Positions 9,765 through 19,567 of a stretch of 47,814 nt of DNA are shown here, piece after piece (positions within the stretch are counted from its first letter, which is position 1; the number at the start of each line of letters is the position of its first letter). Position numbers and translations under genes: made by a program. The stretch is from Clostridioides sp. GTDB lineage: Bacteria; Bacillota; Clostridia; Peptostreptococcales; Peptostreptococcaceae. Under the pieces are notes generated by a model. It ran no database searches and had not been told where the DNA came from. It saw only the letters and a list, made by a program, of their open reading frames with translations. The DNA lies in the NCBI GenBank assembly GCA_031261505.1, contig JAISJN010000020.1, positions 1 through 47,814 on the forward strand, written 5' to 3'.

Positions 9765-10208
9765 ATGAAACTACACGAGTTAAAACCTGCAGAAGGTTCA
9801 GTAAAATCTAGAAAAAGACTAGGTAGAGGTACTGCCACTGGACAAGGAAAGACATCTGGACGTGGTCAAAAAGGTCAGAATTCTCGTTCTGGTGGAGGAG
9901 TTAGAGTTGGATTCGAAGGTGGACAAATGCCACTTGCGAGAAGACTTCCTAAGAGAGGATTCACAAATATATTTAAAAAACAATACAATGAAATAAATGT
10001 AGCGACTTTAAATAAATTTGAAGACGGAACAGAAGTTACTGCTGAACTTTTAAAATCTTCTGGAACAATCAGAAAGATCGAAAAGAACGGTATAAAAATA
10101 TTAGGTGAAGGTAATTTAGAAAGAGCTTTAACAGTTAAGGCAGCTAAATTCACAGCTTCAGCTGAAGAAAAAATACAAAAAGCTGGTGGAAAAGCAGAGT
10201 TAGTTTAA
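9765..10208 (+). CDS. rplO: 50S ribosomal protein L15
   Basis: 147 aa. The flexible basic N-terminus ([21 protein letters not shown]) and [19 protein letters not shown] are conserved. AAGGAGGTG precedes the ATG. It is followed by secY after 43 bases, as in most bacteria. Confidence 0.98.
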   Translation: MKLHELKPAEGSVKSRKRLGRGTATGQGKTSGRGQKGQNSRSGGGVRVGFEGGQMPLARRLPKRGFTNIFKKQYNEINVATLNKFEDGTEVTAELLKSSGTIRKIEKNGIKILGEGNLERALTVKAAKFTASAEEKIQKAGGKAELV

Positions 10209-10251
10209 TAACCTGCTTCACTATCACCCGGCGCAATCGAGGTGAATTGGT

Positions 10252-11520
10252 GTGATATCAAAGATAAAACAAGCTTTTAAGATCAAAGAATTGAGGAACA
10301 AAATATTTTTCACATTTTTAATGGTCTGCGTTTTTAGATTGGGTGCAACTATACCAGTTCCAGGGATAAACACTAAGATGATACAGCAGATGGTAAATGG
10401 AAACAGTCTTTTATCTCTGTATAATTTGTTTACAGGAGGAGCATTCAGTAACTTTACGTTATTTGCTCTCGGCATAGGACCATACATCACAGCTTCCATC
10501 ATAATACAACTTCTAACAATTGGATTTGAGAGTTTAGCTGAACTTCAAAAATCCGGTGAAGAAGGTAAGAAAAAGATGAATATGTACACTAAGTGGGTTG
10601 CCCTAGGACTTGCAGTACTACAAGGTACTGGTATCACACTTGGGATTGTGAGAAACGCCCTAATTCACAATAATGCATTTTTTATCATAACAGTAATCGT
10701 GACACTTATAGGAGCAAGTATGCTTCTTATGTGGATCGGTGACAAAATCACTGAAAAGGGACTGGGCAACGGTAGTTCAGTGATAATATTCTTCGGGATA
10801 GTATCTAGAATACCGACTGACGTGTTAAACATAGTTCAACAGGTAAGCTCAAAGAAAGTCGCTTCATGGATGGCTATAGTACTTCTAGTAGTCGTTCTGA
10901 TCACAGTGTTAGGAGTAACATTTATACAAGAATCTACAAGAAAAATACCAGTTCAGTATGCTAAGAGAGTTGTTGGACGCAAGATGTATGGAGGACAGAG
11001 TTCTCATATACCTATGAAGGTAAACCAATCAGGGGTTATTCCGATAATCTTTGCAAGTTCACTTTTAGCCTTCCCTCAGACAATAGCCTTGTTTATGGGA
11101 TCAGGAGCACAGGACTTCGTAAAACAGTTCTTATCGACAGCTACAGAACCAGGATTTTGGATTTATAGATCACTTGAAGTATTGTTGATAGTTTTCTTCT
11201 CGTATTTCTACACAGCTGTATCTTTCAACACGGAAGATATATCTAAGAATATGAAAAATAACGGTGGGTTCATACCGGGCATAAGACCAGGTCAGCCTAC
11301 TATAGATTATTTAAACAGGATACTATCTAGAATTACTTTGGCTGGTGCCACATTCCTAGCAGTAATTGCTATGATACCTGCATTTATGACTCACTATATG
11401 AATATACAGATGAGTTTAGCCGGTACATCACTACTTATCGTAGTCGGTGTTGCACTAGAACTTAAGAGACAACTCGAATCGAACTTAGTTATGAGAAGTT
11501 ATCAAGGTTTTCTAAAATAA
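10252..11520 (+). CDS. secY: Preprotein translocase subunit SecY
   Basis: 422 aa, ten predicted transmembrane helices, the channel of the Sec machinery in the cytoplasmic membrane. The plug-region sequence RLGATIPVPGINTK and the C-terminal GIRPGQPTIDYLNRILSRIT are typical. The start is a GTG at 10252 behind GAGGTGAA, giving the usual basic N-terminus MISKIKQAFKIKELRNK. The secY-adk-map order is conserved. Confidence 0.98.
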   Translation: MISKIKQAFKIKELRNKIFFTFLMVCVFRLGATIPVPGINTKMIQQMVNGNSLLSLYNLFTGGAFSNFTLFALGIGPYITASIIIQLLTIGFESLAELQKSGEEGKKKMNMYTKWVALGLAVLQGTGITLGIVRNALIHNNAFFIITVIVTLIGASMLLMWIGDKITEKGLGNGSSVIIFFGIVSRIPTDVLNIVQQVSSKKVASWMAIVLLVVVLITVLGVTFIQESTRKIPVQYAKRVVGRKMYGGQSSHIPMKVNQSGVIPIIFASSLLAFPQTIALFMGSGAQDFVKQFLSTATEPGFWIYRSLEVLLIVFFSYFYTAVSFNTEDISKNMKNNGGFIPGIRPGQPTIDYLNRILSRITLAGATFLAVIAMIPAFMTHYMNIQMSLAGTSLLIVVGVALELKRQLESNLVMRSYQGFLK

Positions 11521-11535
11521 AGTGGAGATGAATAA

Positions 11536-12186
11536 ATGAGACTAATATTACTCGGACCTCCTGGTGCTGGTAAAGGCACACAGGCGGCAAAAATTGTTGA
11601 AAAATATGCTATACCTCATATCTCGACAGGAGATATATTTAGAACAAACATAAGTCAAGGAACTGAGCTAGGTAAACAAGCTCAAGGTTATATGGACAAA
11701 GGTCTATTGGTACCAGATGAATTGACTTGTGGACTTGTGGCGGATAGACTGTCACAAGAAGATTGTAAAGTCGGCTTCATGCTAGATGGTTTCCCTCGAA
11801 ACTTATTCCAAGCAATAAGCTTAGACGAAATACTAAAAGATACTGACACAAAACTTACAAAAGTAGTCAACATCGAAGTGGACAAAGAACTTTTGGTAGC
11901 TCGTGCAGTAGGTAGAAGAATATGTAAATCATGTGGAGCAACTTTCCATGTTGAATTCAATCCTCCTAAAGAAGATGGCGTATGTGATGTATGCCACGGA
12001 GAATTATATCAAAGAGCAGATGATAATGAAGAAACTGTTTCTAAAAGAATACAGGTCTATCTCGATGAAACAAAACCATTAGTTGATTACTACTCTAAAC
12101 AAGGAATAGTAGCTTCAATAAATGGAGATCAACAGATAGACAAGGTGTTTAAAGATATAGAGCTATCTTTAGGAAGTGAAAAATAG
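11536..12186 (+). CDS. adk: Adenylate kinase, zinc-lid type
   Basis: 216 aa. It interconverts ATP + AMP and 2 ADP in the cytoplasm. P-loop [10 protein letters not shown] (7-16), AMP-site ISTGDIFR (29-36) and DGFPRN (84-89) are present. The lid has four cysteines (130, 133, 150, 153), the zinc-binding form common in Gram-positives. The stop is followed immediately by the map start codon. Confidence 0.98.
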   Translation: MRLILLGPPGAGKGTQAAKIVEKYAIPHISTGDIFRTNISQGTELGKQAQGYMDKGLLVPDELTCGLVADRLSQEDCKVGFMLDGFPRNLFQAISLDEILKDTDTKLTKVVNIEVDKELLVARAVGRRICKSCGATFHVEFNPPKEDGVCDVCHGELYQRADDNEETVSKRIQVYLDETKPLVDYYSKQGIVASINGDQQIDKVFKDIELSLGSEK

Positions 12187-12933
12187 ATGATTATTCTAAA
12201 AACCAAGAAAGAAATCGAACTATTGAGAGAGGCTGGCAAGATTGTCGCTGATACTCATGAAGTACTGAGACAGGCTATAAAACCTGGTCTAACAACTTTA
12301 GACCTAGATAAAATAGCTGAGGAGAATATAAGAAAATATAATGCCACACCTTCATTCAAAGGATATGGAGGATTCCCAGGAAGTATATGCGCTTCTATAA
12401 ACGAAATAGTCATACACGGAATTCCGGGAAGCCGAGTATTAGAAGAAGGGGACATTATAAGCTTGGATATCGGAGCATATTATAAAGGATATCACGGTGA
12501 TTCAGCGAAAACTCACGGTGTTGGCGTGATATCTGAGGAAGATAGAAAGCTCATAGAAGTTACTAGACAGAGCTTCTACGAGGGACTAAAGTTTGCCAAG
12601 GTAGGCTTTAGACTTTCCGATATCTCACATGCTGTGCAGGTCCACGCTGAAAGCAACGGGTTTTCACTCGTTAGGGACTTCGTTGGACATGGTGTCGGTG
12701 TAGACCTTCACGAAGATCCACCAGTTCCTAACTATGGACCAGCCGGAAAAGGACCAAGACTTAAAGAAGGAATGGTCATCGCCGTAGAACCTATGGTAAA
12801 CGCTGGTCGTCATCAGGTAGTAGTGCTTGACGACGATTGGACTACTGTAACAGTAGACGGTAAAAAATCAGCTCATTACGAGCATACGATAGCAATTACA
12901 GAAGGCGAGCCTGAACTTTTAACAGTTTTGTAA
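12187..12933 (+). CDS. map: Methionine aminopeptidase, type I
   Basis: 248 aa. It removes the initiator methionine from new proteins. All metal and catalytic residues are in place: His77, Asp94, Asp105, His168, Glu201 and Glu232. There is no N-terminal SEC-C zinc extension. It starts one base after the adk stop, so its ribosome binding site lies in the end of adk (AGGAAGTG). Confidence 0.97.
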   Translation: MIILKTKKEIELLREAGKIVADTHEVLRQAIKPGLTTLDLDKIAEENIRKYNATPSFKGYGGFPGSICASINEIVIHGIPGSRVLEEGDIISLDIGAYYKGYHGDSAKTHGVGVISEEDRKLIEVTRQSFYEGLKFAKVGFRLSDISHAVQVHAESNGFSLVRDFVGHGVGVDLHEDPPVPNYGPAGKGPRLKEGMVIAVEPMVNAGRHQVVVLDDDWTTVTVDGKKSAHYEHTIAITEGEPELLTVL

Positions 12934-12952
12934 AATAAGTAGGTGATCATAA

Positions 12953-13222
12953 ATGCTATCAGAAGATTTAAGTATAGGTCAAGTTGTAAAAGTGTCATCA
13001 GGAAGAGACAGCGGAGATTTGTTCTTTGTAATAAAGATTGTCGATGCTGATTATGTCTTGATTGCTGACGGTAAAAATAGAAAACTTGTCAAACCTAAAC
13101 TGAAGAAAGTTAAGCACCTTAAGAAGTATAACTTCGTAAACAGCGAAGTGAGAAGGAGAATCCTGTCAAACCTCGAGCTTACGGATGCATTTTTAAGAGC
13201 GGAACTTGCTAAGTTAAACTAA
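12953..13222 (+). CDS. KOW-domain RNA-binding protein
   Basis: 89 aa. The N-terminal half ([19 protein letters not shown]) is a KOW-like motif; the rest is basic with a [14 protein letters not shown] stretch, then a helical tail. Small KOW proteins related to L14e stand between map and infA in many clostridia and are thought to bind rRNA; the exact role is not established. The stop overlaps the beginning of the infA leader. AGGTGAT ribosome binding site. Confidence 0.85.
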   Translation: MLSEDLSIGQVVKVSSGRDSGDLFFVIKIVDADYVLIADGKNRKLVKPKLKKVKHLKKYNFVNSEVRRRILSNLELTDAFLRAELAKLN

Positions 13223-13257
13223 TGTTTGACTTATTGAAATGGAGGACTGGTTATTTA

Positions 13258-13476
13258 ATGGCCAAGAAAGATGTTATAGAATTAGAAGGTACAGTTGTAG
13301 AGAATTTACCAAACGCCATGTTCAAGGTTAAACTAGAAAATGGACACGAAGTACTTTGTCATTTGTCTGGGAAGCTCAGAATGAACTTCATAAGGATTCT
13401 TGAAGGCGATAAGGTTAATGTTGAACTTTCTCCATATGACCTTACAAGAGGAAGAATTACTTGGCGTAAGAAGTAG
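13258..13476 (+). CDS. infA: Translation initiation factor IF-1
   Basis: 72 aa, the exact IF-1 length, an OB fold that binds the 30S A site. The frame is open from an ATG at 13222, but the canonical start [13 protein letters not shown] lies at 13258 behind GGAGG (13241-13245). [19 protein letters not shown] and [11 protein letters not shown] are invariant features. Confidence 0.98.
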   Translation: MAKKDVIELEGTVVENLPNAMFKVKLENGHEVLCHLSGKLRMNFIRILEGDKVNVELSPYDLTRGRITWRKK

Positions 13477-13623
<147 letters not shown>

Positions 13624-13659
13624 AACAAATTGTTTCTAGCATTTTAGCACAAATTGTAG

Positions 13660-13665
13660 TATAAT
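13660..13665 (+). promoter_or_regulatory. Candidate internal promoter before rpsM (-10 only)
   Basis: A perfect TATAAT lies in the 139-base rpmJ-rpsM gap, about 98 bases before rpsM. No good -35 is seen at 16-18 bases; TTGTTT at 13630-13635 is too far. The long gap compared with neighbouring junctions supports a secondary promoter for the alpha operon. Confidence 0.4.
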
Positions 13666-13762
13666 ATTACCTTGGGTGTCTCGAATGTTAGGTGTTGTGA
13701 TAGGCTCGAATTTCGAAAATAGATAAACATTTGACGTAATAACTAGTGTAGGAGGTGCGATT

Positions 13763-14134
13763 ATGGCAAGAATAGCTGGGGTAGATTTACCTAGAGAAAA
13801 AAGAGCGGAAATTGGCTTAACTTATATATACGGTATAGGTAGAGCAACTTCAAACGAAATATTAGCTAAAGCTGGGATAAATCCTGATACAAGAATAAAA
13901 GACTTATCAGAAGATGAAGTTAATGACTTAAGAAAAATAATAGATGCAGATTTCTTAGTTGAAGGTGACTTAAGAAGAGAAATCGCTTTAAATATAAAAA
14001 GACTAAGAGATATCAAATGCTACAGAGGTATCAGACACGCTAAGGGTCTTCCACTTAGAGGACAAAAAACTAAGACTAATGCTAGAACTAGAAAAGGTCC
14101 TAAGAAGACAGTATCTCGTAAGAAGAAAAAATAA
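13763..14134 (+). CDS. rpsM: 30S ribosomal protein S13
   Basis: 123 aa. [26 protein letters not shown] and the C-terminal [17 protein letters not shown] tail are standard. S13 contacts the P-site tRNA and L5 across the subunit interface. GTAGGAGGTG ribosome binding site. Confidence 0.98.
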   Translation: MARIAGVDLPREKRAEIGLTYIYGIGRATSNEILAKAGINPDTRIKDLSEDEVNDLRKIIDADFLVEGDLRREIALNIKRLRDIKCYRGIRHAKGLPLRGQKTKTNARTRKGPKKTVSRKKKK

Positions 14135-14191
14135 TTAAACTGATCCAATTGGCTCAACCAATATAATCAGCATGAAGGAGGGAAAATGTAA

Positions 14192-14590
14192 ATGGCTAAA
14201 CCAAAAAAGAAAGTAACACGTGTAAGAAGAAAAGAACGTAAGAATGTAGAACGTGGTCATGCACATATACAATCTACTTTTAATAATACAATAATAACTC
14301 TAACTGACGTTCACGGTAACGCATTATCATGGGCAAGTTCAGGACAATTAGGATTCAAAGGTTCTAGAAAATCTACTCCATTCGCATCACAAATGGCTGC
14401 AGAAACTGCTGCTAAAGCTGCTATGGAACACGGTCTAAAGAGCGTAGAAGTATTCGTTAAGGGTCCTGGTTCAGGAAGAGAAGCTGCAATCAGAGCTCTA
14501 CAAGCAACTGGTCTTGAAGTAACTATGATCAAAGATGTTACTCCTATTCCACACAACGGATGCAGACCACCAAAAAGAAGAAGAGTTTAA
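14192..14590 (+). CDS. rpsK: 30S ribosomal protein S11
   Basis: 132 aa. [20 protein letters not shown] and [13 protein letters not shown] are conserved. S11 lines the platform near the mRNA exit. GAAGGAGGG lies 12 bases before the ATG. Confidence 0.98.
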   Translation: MAKPKKKVTRVRRKERKNVERGHAHIQSTFNNTIITLTDVHGNALSWASSGQLGFKGSRKSTPFASQMAAETAAKAAMEHGLKSVEVFVKGPGSGREAAIRALQATGLEVTMIKDVTPIPHNGCRPPKRRRV

Positions 14591-14623
14591 TTATAGGATT
14601 AGAAATTAGGAGGTGTAATATAA

Positions 14624-15247
14624 ATGGCAAGATACACAGGTGCATCATGTAGACAGTGTCGTAGAGAAGGAATGAAATTATTCCTTAAGGGTGACAGATG
14701 TTATACTGATAAATGTGCTATAGCTAAAAGAAACTATGCTCCTGGACAACACGGTCAAGGAAGAAAGAAAGTTTCTAACTATGGACTACAACTTAGAGAA
14801 AAACAAAAAGTTAAAAGAATATACGGAGTTCTTGAAACTCAGTTCAGAAACATGTACGAACGTGCAGAAAAAATGCAAGGTAAATCAGGTGAAAATCTAC
14901 TTAGCTTATTAGAAAGAAGATTAGACAACACTGTTTACAGAATGGGACTAGCTGCTTCTAGAAAAGAAGCTAGACAATTAGTTACTCATGCTCACTTCAC
15001 TTTAAACGGACATAAGGTCGACATAGCTTCAATAACAGTTAAAGTTGGCGATGTAATAGCGCTTAAAGAAAAATCAAGATCTTCTGAGAAATTCAAAGGA
15101 TTAGTAGAAGGAAACACTAGAGTAGCTCCTAAATGGCTAGATGTAGACATGGAAAACATGTCAGCGAAAGTTGTAGCTATACCAGATAGAGAAGATATAG
15201 ACTTAGATATCGCAGAACATCTAATCATAGAACTTTATTCTAAATAA
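14624..15247 (+). CDS. rpsD: 30S ribosomal protein S4, zinc-finger type
   Basis: 207 aa. The N-terminus carries four cysteines (residues 9, 12, 26, 31), the C+ form of S4. The S4 RNA-binding domain ([22 protein letters not shown]) follows at about 95-155. S4 nucleates 30S assembly and in B. subtilis represses its own gene. The 77-base gap after it holds a weak hairpin (AACAGTATT...AATATTGTT) before rpoA. Confidence 0.98.
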   Translation: MARYTGASCRQCRREGMKLFLKGDRCYTDKCAIAKRNYAPGQHGQGRKKVSNYGLQLREKQKVKRIYGVLETQFRNMYERAEKMQGKSGENLLSLLERRLDNTVYRMGLAASRKEARQLVTHAHFTLNGHKVDIASITVKVGDVIALKEKSRSSEKFKGLVEGNTRVAPKWLDVDMENMSAKVVAIPDREDIDLDIAEHLIIELYSK

Positions 15248-15324
15248 TAAACGGAAGAACAGTATTGTTTTAAAAATATTGTTTGCCCTCAGTGGATTAC
15301 TAAATTTTAGGGAGGGTTTTATCC

Positions 15325-16278
15325 ATGATAGAAATAGAAAAACCAAGAGTAGACATTGTTGAAATAGGCGAAAACTATAGATATGGCAAATTTGTGGTAG
15401 AACCTCTTGAGAGAGGTTATGGAATTACCATAGGAAATGCTCTAAGAAGAATATTATTATCATCACTACCAGGTGTTGCGGTACACGCAATCAAGATAGA
15501 CGGCGTACTTCACGAATTCTCTACAATTCCAGGAGTTAAAGAAGACGTTACTGAAATAATATTAACTTTAAAAGAACTTTCAGCTACGATAGATGAAGAC
15601 GTAGAAGAGAGTAGAGTAGTAAGAATCGAAGCAGAGGGTCCATGCGTCGTAACTGGTGCTGACATAATATGCCCTCCAGATGTAGAGATCATAAGTAAAG
15701 ATTTAGTTATTGCAACACTTGATGACAATGCTAAATTCAATATGGACATCCACATCGGTAAAGGAAGAGGATATGTACCTGCTGAAGATAATAAGAGTGA
15801 CAATGCTCCAATAGGTGTATTGCCAGTAGACTCTATCTACACTCCTGTCGAAAAAGTCAGCTATCATGTGGAAAACACTAGAGTTGGCCAAAAGACAGAC
15901 TACGATAAATTGATACTAGAAGTCTGGACTGACGGAAGTATCAATCCTCAAGAGGGTGTATCTCTTGCGGCAAAAGTATTAGTTGAGCATCTTAACTTAT
16001 TCATCGACTTGACAGAGCATGTAAGCACTGTTGAAATAATGGTGGAAAAAGAAGAAGATCAAAAAGAAAAAGTTCTTGAAATGACTATAGAAGAATTAGA
16101 CTTATCAGTAAGATCTTACAACTGCTTGAAGAGAGCGGGAATTAACACAGTTGAAGAGCTAGCTGACAAATCTGAAGACGATATGATGAAGGTTAGAAAC
16201 TTAGGTAAGAAATCACTAGAAGAGGTTATCCAGAAACTAGATGAGCTCGGATTAAGTTTAAAACCTAACGAAGAATAG
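15325..16278 (+). CDS. rpoA: RNA polymerase alpha subunit
   Basis: 317 aa. The assembly domain covers about 1-230 ([20 protein letters not shown]). The C-terminal domain (about 250-310, [20 protein letters not shown] and [12 protein letters not shown]) contacts UP elements and activators. It starts behind GGGAGGG. Confidence 0.98.
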   Translation: MIEIEKPRVDIVEIGENYRYGKFVVEPLERGYGITIGNALRRILLSSLPGVAVHAIKIDGVLHEFSTIPGVKEDVTEIILTLKELSATIDEDVEESRVVRIEAEGPCVVTGADIICPPDVEIISKDLVIATLDDNAKFNMDIHIGKGRGYVPAEDNKSDNAPIGVLPVDSIYTPVEKVSYHVENTRVGQKTDYDKLILEVWTDGSINPQEGVSLAAKVLVEHLNLFIDLTEHVSTVEIMVEKEEDQKEKVLEMTIEELDLSVRSYNCLKRAGINTVEELADKSEDDMMKVRNLGKKSLEEVIQKLDELGLSLKPNEE

Positions 16279-16290
16279 ATCCTCATGAGA

Positions 16291-16316
16291 ATCTCAAGCC
16301 ATTGAGAGCTTGAGAT
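16291..16316 (+). other. Hairpin between rpoA and rplQ
   Basis: ATCTCAAGC (16291-16299) and GCTTGAGAT (16308-16316) form a perfect 9-bp stem with an 8-base loop. No T-run follows, so it is not an intrinsic terminator; it could set mRNA processing or rplQ levels. Confidence 0.5.
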
Positions 16317-16358
16317 GACCTTGCGAGGTATAATTATAACGCAAAAGGAGGGATTAGC

Positions 16359-16700
16359 ATGGCTAAGTACCGTAAATTAGGCCGTGAAACTGCTCACAGA
16401 AACCTAATGTTAAGAAACTTAGTAACTAGTTTACTAAGAAGTGGTAGAATAGAAACTACTGTTACTAGAGCTAAAGAAACTCGTAGAATGGCTGAAAAGA
16501 TGATAACTCTTGGTAAAAAGGGTGATCTTCACGCTAGAAGACAAGCTTTGGCTTACGTTATAGACGAGACTGTTGTAAATGATTTATTTACTAGCATAGC
16601 TCCTAAATACGCAGATAGAAACGGTGGATACACTAGAATAATCAAAAAAGGGCCAAGAAAAGGCGACGCTGCTGAAATGGCTTTTATAGAATTAGTATAA
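16359..16700 (+). CDS. rplQ: 50S ribosomal protein L17
   Basis: 113 aa, short bacterial L17. [21 protein letters not shown] and [15 protein letters not shown] are typical. It closes the alpha operon and is followed at once by a strong terminator. AAAGGAGGG ribosome binding site. Confidence 0.98.
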   Translation: MAKYRKLGRETAHRNLMLRNLVTSLLRSGRIETTVTRAKETRRMAEKMITLGKKGDLHARRQALAYVIDETVVNDLFTSIAPKYADRNGGYTRIIKKGPRKGDAAEMAFIELV

Positions 16701-16706
16701 ATAGGG

Positions 16707-16733
16707 AAGACGCCTGTGAGGGCGTCTTTTTTT
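16707..16733 (+). terminator. Intrinsic terminator of the ribosomal super-operon
   Basis: AAGACGCC (16707-16714), six-base loop, GGCGTCTT (16721-16728), then a run of seven T from 16727. It sits 7 bases after the rplQ stop and marks the left edge of the accessory insert. Confidence 0.92.
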
Positions 16734-16786
16734 ACGCCTTTTTTTGGAGGTAAGAATGCCAAGGTGGATGGACATTTATCTCAAGT

Positions 16787-16981
16787 GTGATTGTAGGTTG
16801 TGGAGCGGGATATATTATATGTAAGCATATAGATCGAACAGCTCATTCGTTTAATTATAAACTGCCGATAGCGGTAATACTTATTTATTTAAGTGCTATG
16901 TTTATAGTACAGTTCGGTGTATCTATGTATATGACAAAGGAGATAAACAAAAAATCAGTTATAGATAGATTGAGTATCTGA
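16787..16981 (+). CDS. Small putative membrane protein (doubtful start)
   Basis: 64 aa if translation starts at the GTG 16787. One clear transmembrane segment (LPIAVILIYLSAMFIV, about 26-41) is seen; a second hydrophobic stretch begins upstream in the same open frame, which has no ATG. GGAGG at 16746-16750 serves instead an ATG at 16756 in another frame that stops after 22 codons. This could be a small protein whose start was lost by frameshift, or chance. No family is recognised. Confidence 0.35.
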   Translation: MIVGCGAGYIICKHIDRTAHSFNYKLPIAVILIYLSAMFIVQFGVSMYMTKEINKKSVIDRLSI

Positions 16982-17296
16982 GAGTGATAACGTATTATTT
17001 AGGAAATAAAAATTTAAGTATTCGCGAAAGAGAGCTGTGTAACAATAAAGCAGCTCTCTTTTATCCTTTTAGCGCGATAAATAAGCAAATAAATAGAAAT
17101 AAGCAAATAAATTCATAATTCAGGTCATATATTTGGCTATTCATGAAATCAGCCACATATTCACTTGTTTTTGTAGTATCTTAAATATAGTATGCTGTGA
17201 AAGCTTAGAGTAGATAATTAACTGGGTACTAGCATGGAACTGTAAAACATTTGTATACTGAAAATATTTAGTAGACAAATAGGAGATTGATGACAC
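16982..17296. other. Intergenic stretch at start of the insert
   Basis: No gene seen. It holds one terminator (17028-17070), two copies of AATAAGCAAATAAAT 18 bases apart (about 17080 and 17098), and a small GGCT...AGCC hairpin near 17133-17154. Otherwise it is very A/T-rich. Confidence 0.6.
17028..17070 (+). terminator. Intrinsic terminator
   Basis: AAGAGAGCTG (17028-17037) pairs with CAGCTCTCTT (17051-17060), a 10-bp stem with 13-base loop, followed by TTATCCTTTT. Placed 47 bases after the small ORF ending at 16981. Confidence 0.85.
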
Positions 17297-17443
17297 ATGA
17301 AAGAAAAGATTATTAAAAATGAAGGCGAGATAAAGATGATCATACTAAGGCTTGTATCCAGTGATAATTGGGTTGAGAGTACGGAATTATTAAATAAAAT
17401 AAATAAAAAAACTAGGGAGACTAAGGCTACACTAGATAATTAA
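17297..17443 (+). CDS. Small hypothetical protein, 48 aa
   Basis: ATG at 17297 behind AGGAG (17281-17285); ends TAA 17441-17443, one base before the first possible start of the next gene. The peptide (MKEKIIKNEGEIKMIILRLV...) is charged and helical, with a segment WVESTELLNKINKKTRETKA that could be part of a short helix-turn-helix. No family is recognised. The close spacing suggests co-transcription with the membrane protein downstream. Confidence 0.45.
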   Translation: MKEKIIKNEGEIKMIILRLVSSDNWVESTELLNKINKKTRETKATLDN

Positions 17444-17456
17444 TATGGGGGATAAA

Positions 17457-18065
17457 ATGCACGCGTACAGCAATATAAGAAAAAATAAGTTTATATACAT
17501 GATAATAACTATAGCTATTGCGACAATGCTGAGATTTGGAGGCAGTGTGGCAAAGATGTCACAAGAGCAGTACGCAAGTACTGCGGTTGCAGAATCTGAA
17601 TCGGGTGGTATACAAGGTGGTAAGGCAATAACTTCAGTAAAAGAAGACCCTGAAGATCCATCTAAACATTACGATAAAATTTATTTTTGGACTAGGATAG
17701 TGGCATTTATACTTATGTCATTTGGACTTGATTTTATCCTAGGATATAGATCTGTGGATAAAGGATTGAATACCTATGGAAGCAAGAAAAGAACCATTAC
17801 ACTATTTGTGACAAATCTTTCAGAAGTATTTGTAATTGGTTCGATACTGGGATTTGTACTGGGATATATAGAGGCAGAAATACTTTTGAAGAATTTTAAC
17901 GTGGGGTATTATGGACTCATAGATTTTACAAAAGTTCCGATTCGTATAAGTTATACAAGCTTTTTCCAGACAATTAGTGTTACATTTGGGCTTACTGCAA
18001 TACTCGCCTTTGCACCCATTGTAAACACGATTGAGTCAGACAGCGATGAAATAAAAATAAATTGA
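17457..18065 (+). CDS. Hypothetical membrane protein
   Basis: 202 aa from the ATG at 17457, which has GGGGGA just upstream; an in-frame ATG at 17445 would add four residues but has no ribosome binding site. Four hydrophobic segments are seen (about 12-28, 80-96, 121-145, 171-192), with an external-looking loop rich in Ser, Glu and Gly after the first. No recognisable family or catalytic motif. It is followed by a strong terminator. Confidence 0.65.
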   Translation: MHAYSNIRKNKFIYMIITIAIATMLRFGGSVAKMSQEQYASTAVAESESGGIQGGKAITSVKEDPEDPSKHYDKIYFWTRIVAFILMSFGLDFILGYRSVDKGLNTYGSKKRTITLFVTNLSEVFVIGSILGFVLGYIEAEILLKNFNVGYYGLIDFTKVPIRISYTSFFQTISVTFGLTAILAFAPIVNTIESDSDEIKIN

Positions 18066-18118
18066 AAAATAATACACCATTCTAAAGAAATGGGTGACAT
18101 TTTTCCTATATTTTAAAG

Positions 18119-18165
18119 AATAAGCCGTATACTATTTTCTTAAATAGTATACGGCTTATTTATAT
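18119..18165. terminator. Long perfect-stem terminator
   Basis: An 18-bp perfect stem (18119-18136 with 18143-18160) with loop TTCTTA, flanked by A/T-rich sequence on both sides. It insulates the membrane protein gene from the alcohol dehydrogenase gene. Confidence 0.85.
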
Positions 18166-18224
18166 ACACATATTTCACTGGATATGTGGATAAAATTTCT
18201 ATAAAAAGTATATTGAATAATTAC

Positions 18225-18254
18225 TTGTCTTTTTGATAATTTATAGTCTATAAT
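18225..18254 (+). promoter_or_regulatory. Promoter of the alcohol dehydrogenase-merR pair
   Basis: TTGTCT (18225-18230), 18-base spacer, TATAAT (18249-18254). No palindrome is seen in the spacer, unlike the microcompartment promoter at 20700. The leader to the start codon is about 100 bases. Confidence 0.6.
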
Positions 18255-18357
18255 GAGAAATAGGAATTTTTATCGGAAAAATATAGAATTTACTAGTGTT
18301 TTGAACCAAAAATAACTAAATTATTCGTATCTTTAATTTTTTCAAAGGAGATTGAGT

Positions 18358-19518
18358 ATGAAGGAATTTAGTATTAGTACTCAAATTTATTTCGGCGAAG
18401 GTGCTGTGGATAGATTGAGTGAAATAAAAGGGAAAAAAGTTTTAGTTGTGTGTGATAGTTTTATAAGGACTTCTGATATATTTACTAAGGTAAATGAGAA
18501 GTTGAGCAATTGCACTGTAGATGTTTTTAGCGAGATCGTGCCAGATCCTCCGGTTGAGACTGTTGCGCTAGGGATCCAGAAGTTAGAAGGATGCGGTGCT
18601 CAGATTATAGTCGCACTAGGGGGTGGATCGGCTATCGATGGAGCAAAGGCAATAGTTGAGTATTATAATAGGCTGCACGGAATGAAGTCTGAAATAGAAG
18701 AGTTCTACGCTATTCCAACTACTAGTGGTACAGGCTCTGAGGTGACTGAGTACGCAGTTATCACCAATAGGGAGGAAGGAATTAAGTATCCGTTAGTAGG
18801 AAAATCGTTACTTCCTAGCGTGGCTATTTTAGAGCCAGAGTTCACTGTTTCTGTACCTGGTGCAATTACGGCTGATACTGGTATGGACGTTATAACTCAC
18901 GCTATTGAAGCCTATGTGGCAAATGGGGCTACAGATTTCTCTGATGCCTTAGCTGAAAAGGCTTTAACCTTGGCTGTTAGATTCCTTCCACAGGCGTTTG
19001 CAGATGGAAACGATTTAGTTGCCAGAGAAAAACTTCACAATGCTTCCTGCCTCGCTGGTATAGCGTTCAATTCGGCAGGACTTGGAATTACACATAGTTT
19101 AGCACACGCTATCGGAGGAAAATTACATGTTTCTCACGGTAGGAGCAATGCCATAATACTTCCGCACGTCTTGAGGTTTAATGCCGGATTAGACGATGTG
19201 GTCGGAAGTGATTATAGGCTTACAGCGAAAAAATATCAAAGATTAGCGAAGTTATTAAAACTTACAGCTATAAATGTTAATATAGGGGTCAACAATCTAG
19301 TTAAATGTATTGTTGAATTACAAAATCAATTAGGCATTCCAACTACGCTTGAGGAGCAAGGTGTAGATTTAGAGCTACTCAATGAGTCAAGGGAAGATAT
19401 TATTGATGCAGCTATGGCGGATGTTTGCACCTCGGCAAATCCTGTCACAGTTTCTCGCCAAGACTTAGCAAAAATCATAGATGAAATAACTGTCAGGAAG
19501 GCAATATACCTTAAATAA
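18358..19518 (+). CDS. Iron-containing alcohol dehydrogenase (EutG/PduQ-like)
   Basis: 386 aa from the ATG at 18358; AAAGGAG at 18344-18350 rules against a TTG six bases earlier. NAD-binding GGGSAIDGAKA (88-98) and all four iron ligands (Asp177, His181, His246, His260) are present. It is a group III Fe-ADH close to those of ethanolamine and propanediol microcompartments. In this context it probably reduces acetaldehyde from choline to ethanol and recycles NADH within or beside the shell. It is transcribed apart from the main operon, with the merR gene. Confidence 0.88.
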   Translation: MKEFSISTQIYFGEGAVDRLSEIKGKKVLVVCDSFIRTSDIFTKVNEKLSNCTVDVFSEIVPDPPVETVALGIQKLEGCGAQIIVALGGGSAIDGAKAIVEYYNRLHGMKSEIEEFYAIPTTSGTGSEVTEYAVITNREEGIKYPLVGKSLLPSVAILEPEFTVSVPGAITADTGMDVITHAIEAYVANGATDFSDALAEKALTLAVRFLPQAFADGNDLVAREKLHNASCLAGIAFNSAGLGITHSLAHAIGGKLHVSHGRSNAIILPHVLRFNAGLDDVVGSDYRLTAKKYQRLAKLLKLTAINVNIGVNNLVKCIVELQNQLGIPTTLEEQGVDLELLNESREDIIDAAMADVCTSANPVTVSRQDLAKIIDEITVRKAIYLK

Positions 19519-19567
19519 TGAATAAAATTCGATACCGAGATATAGACTAATCAAATGAGGTGATTTG

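Noticed and set aside
10224-10502. Minus-strand open frames opposite secY, rplB, rpsE and other genes
   Set aside because: They lie wholly over strongly conserved genes on the other strand, lack ribosome binding sites and encode no recognisable protein.
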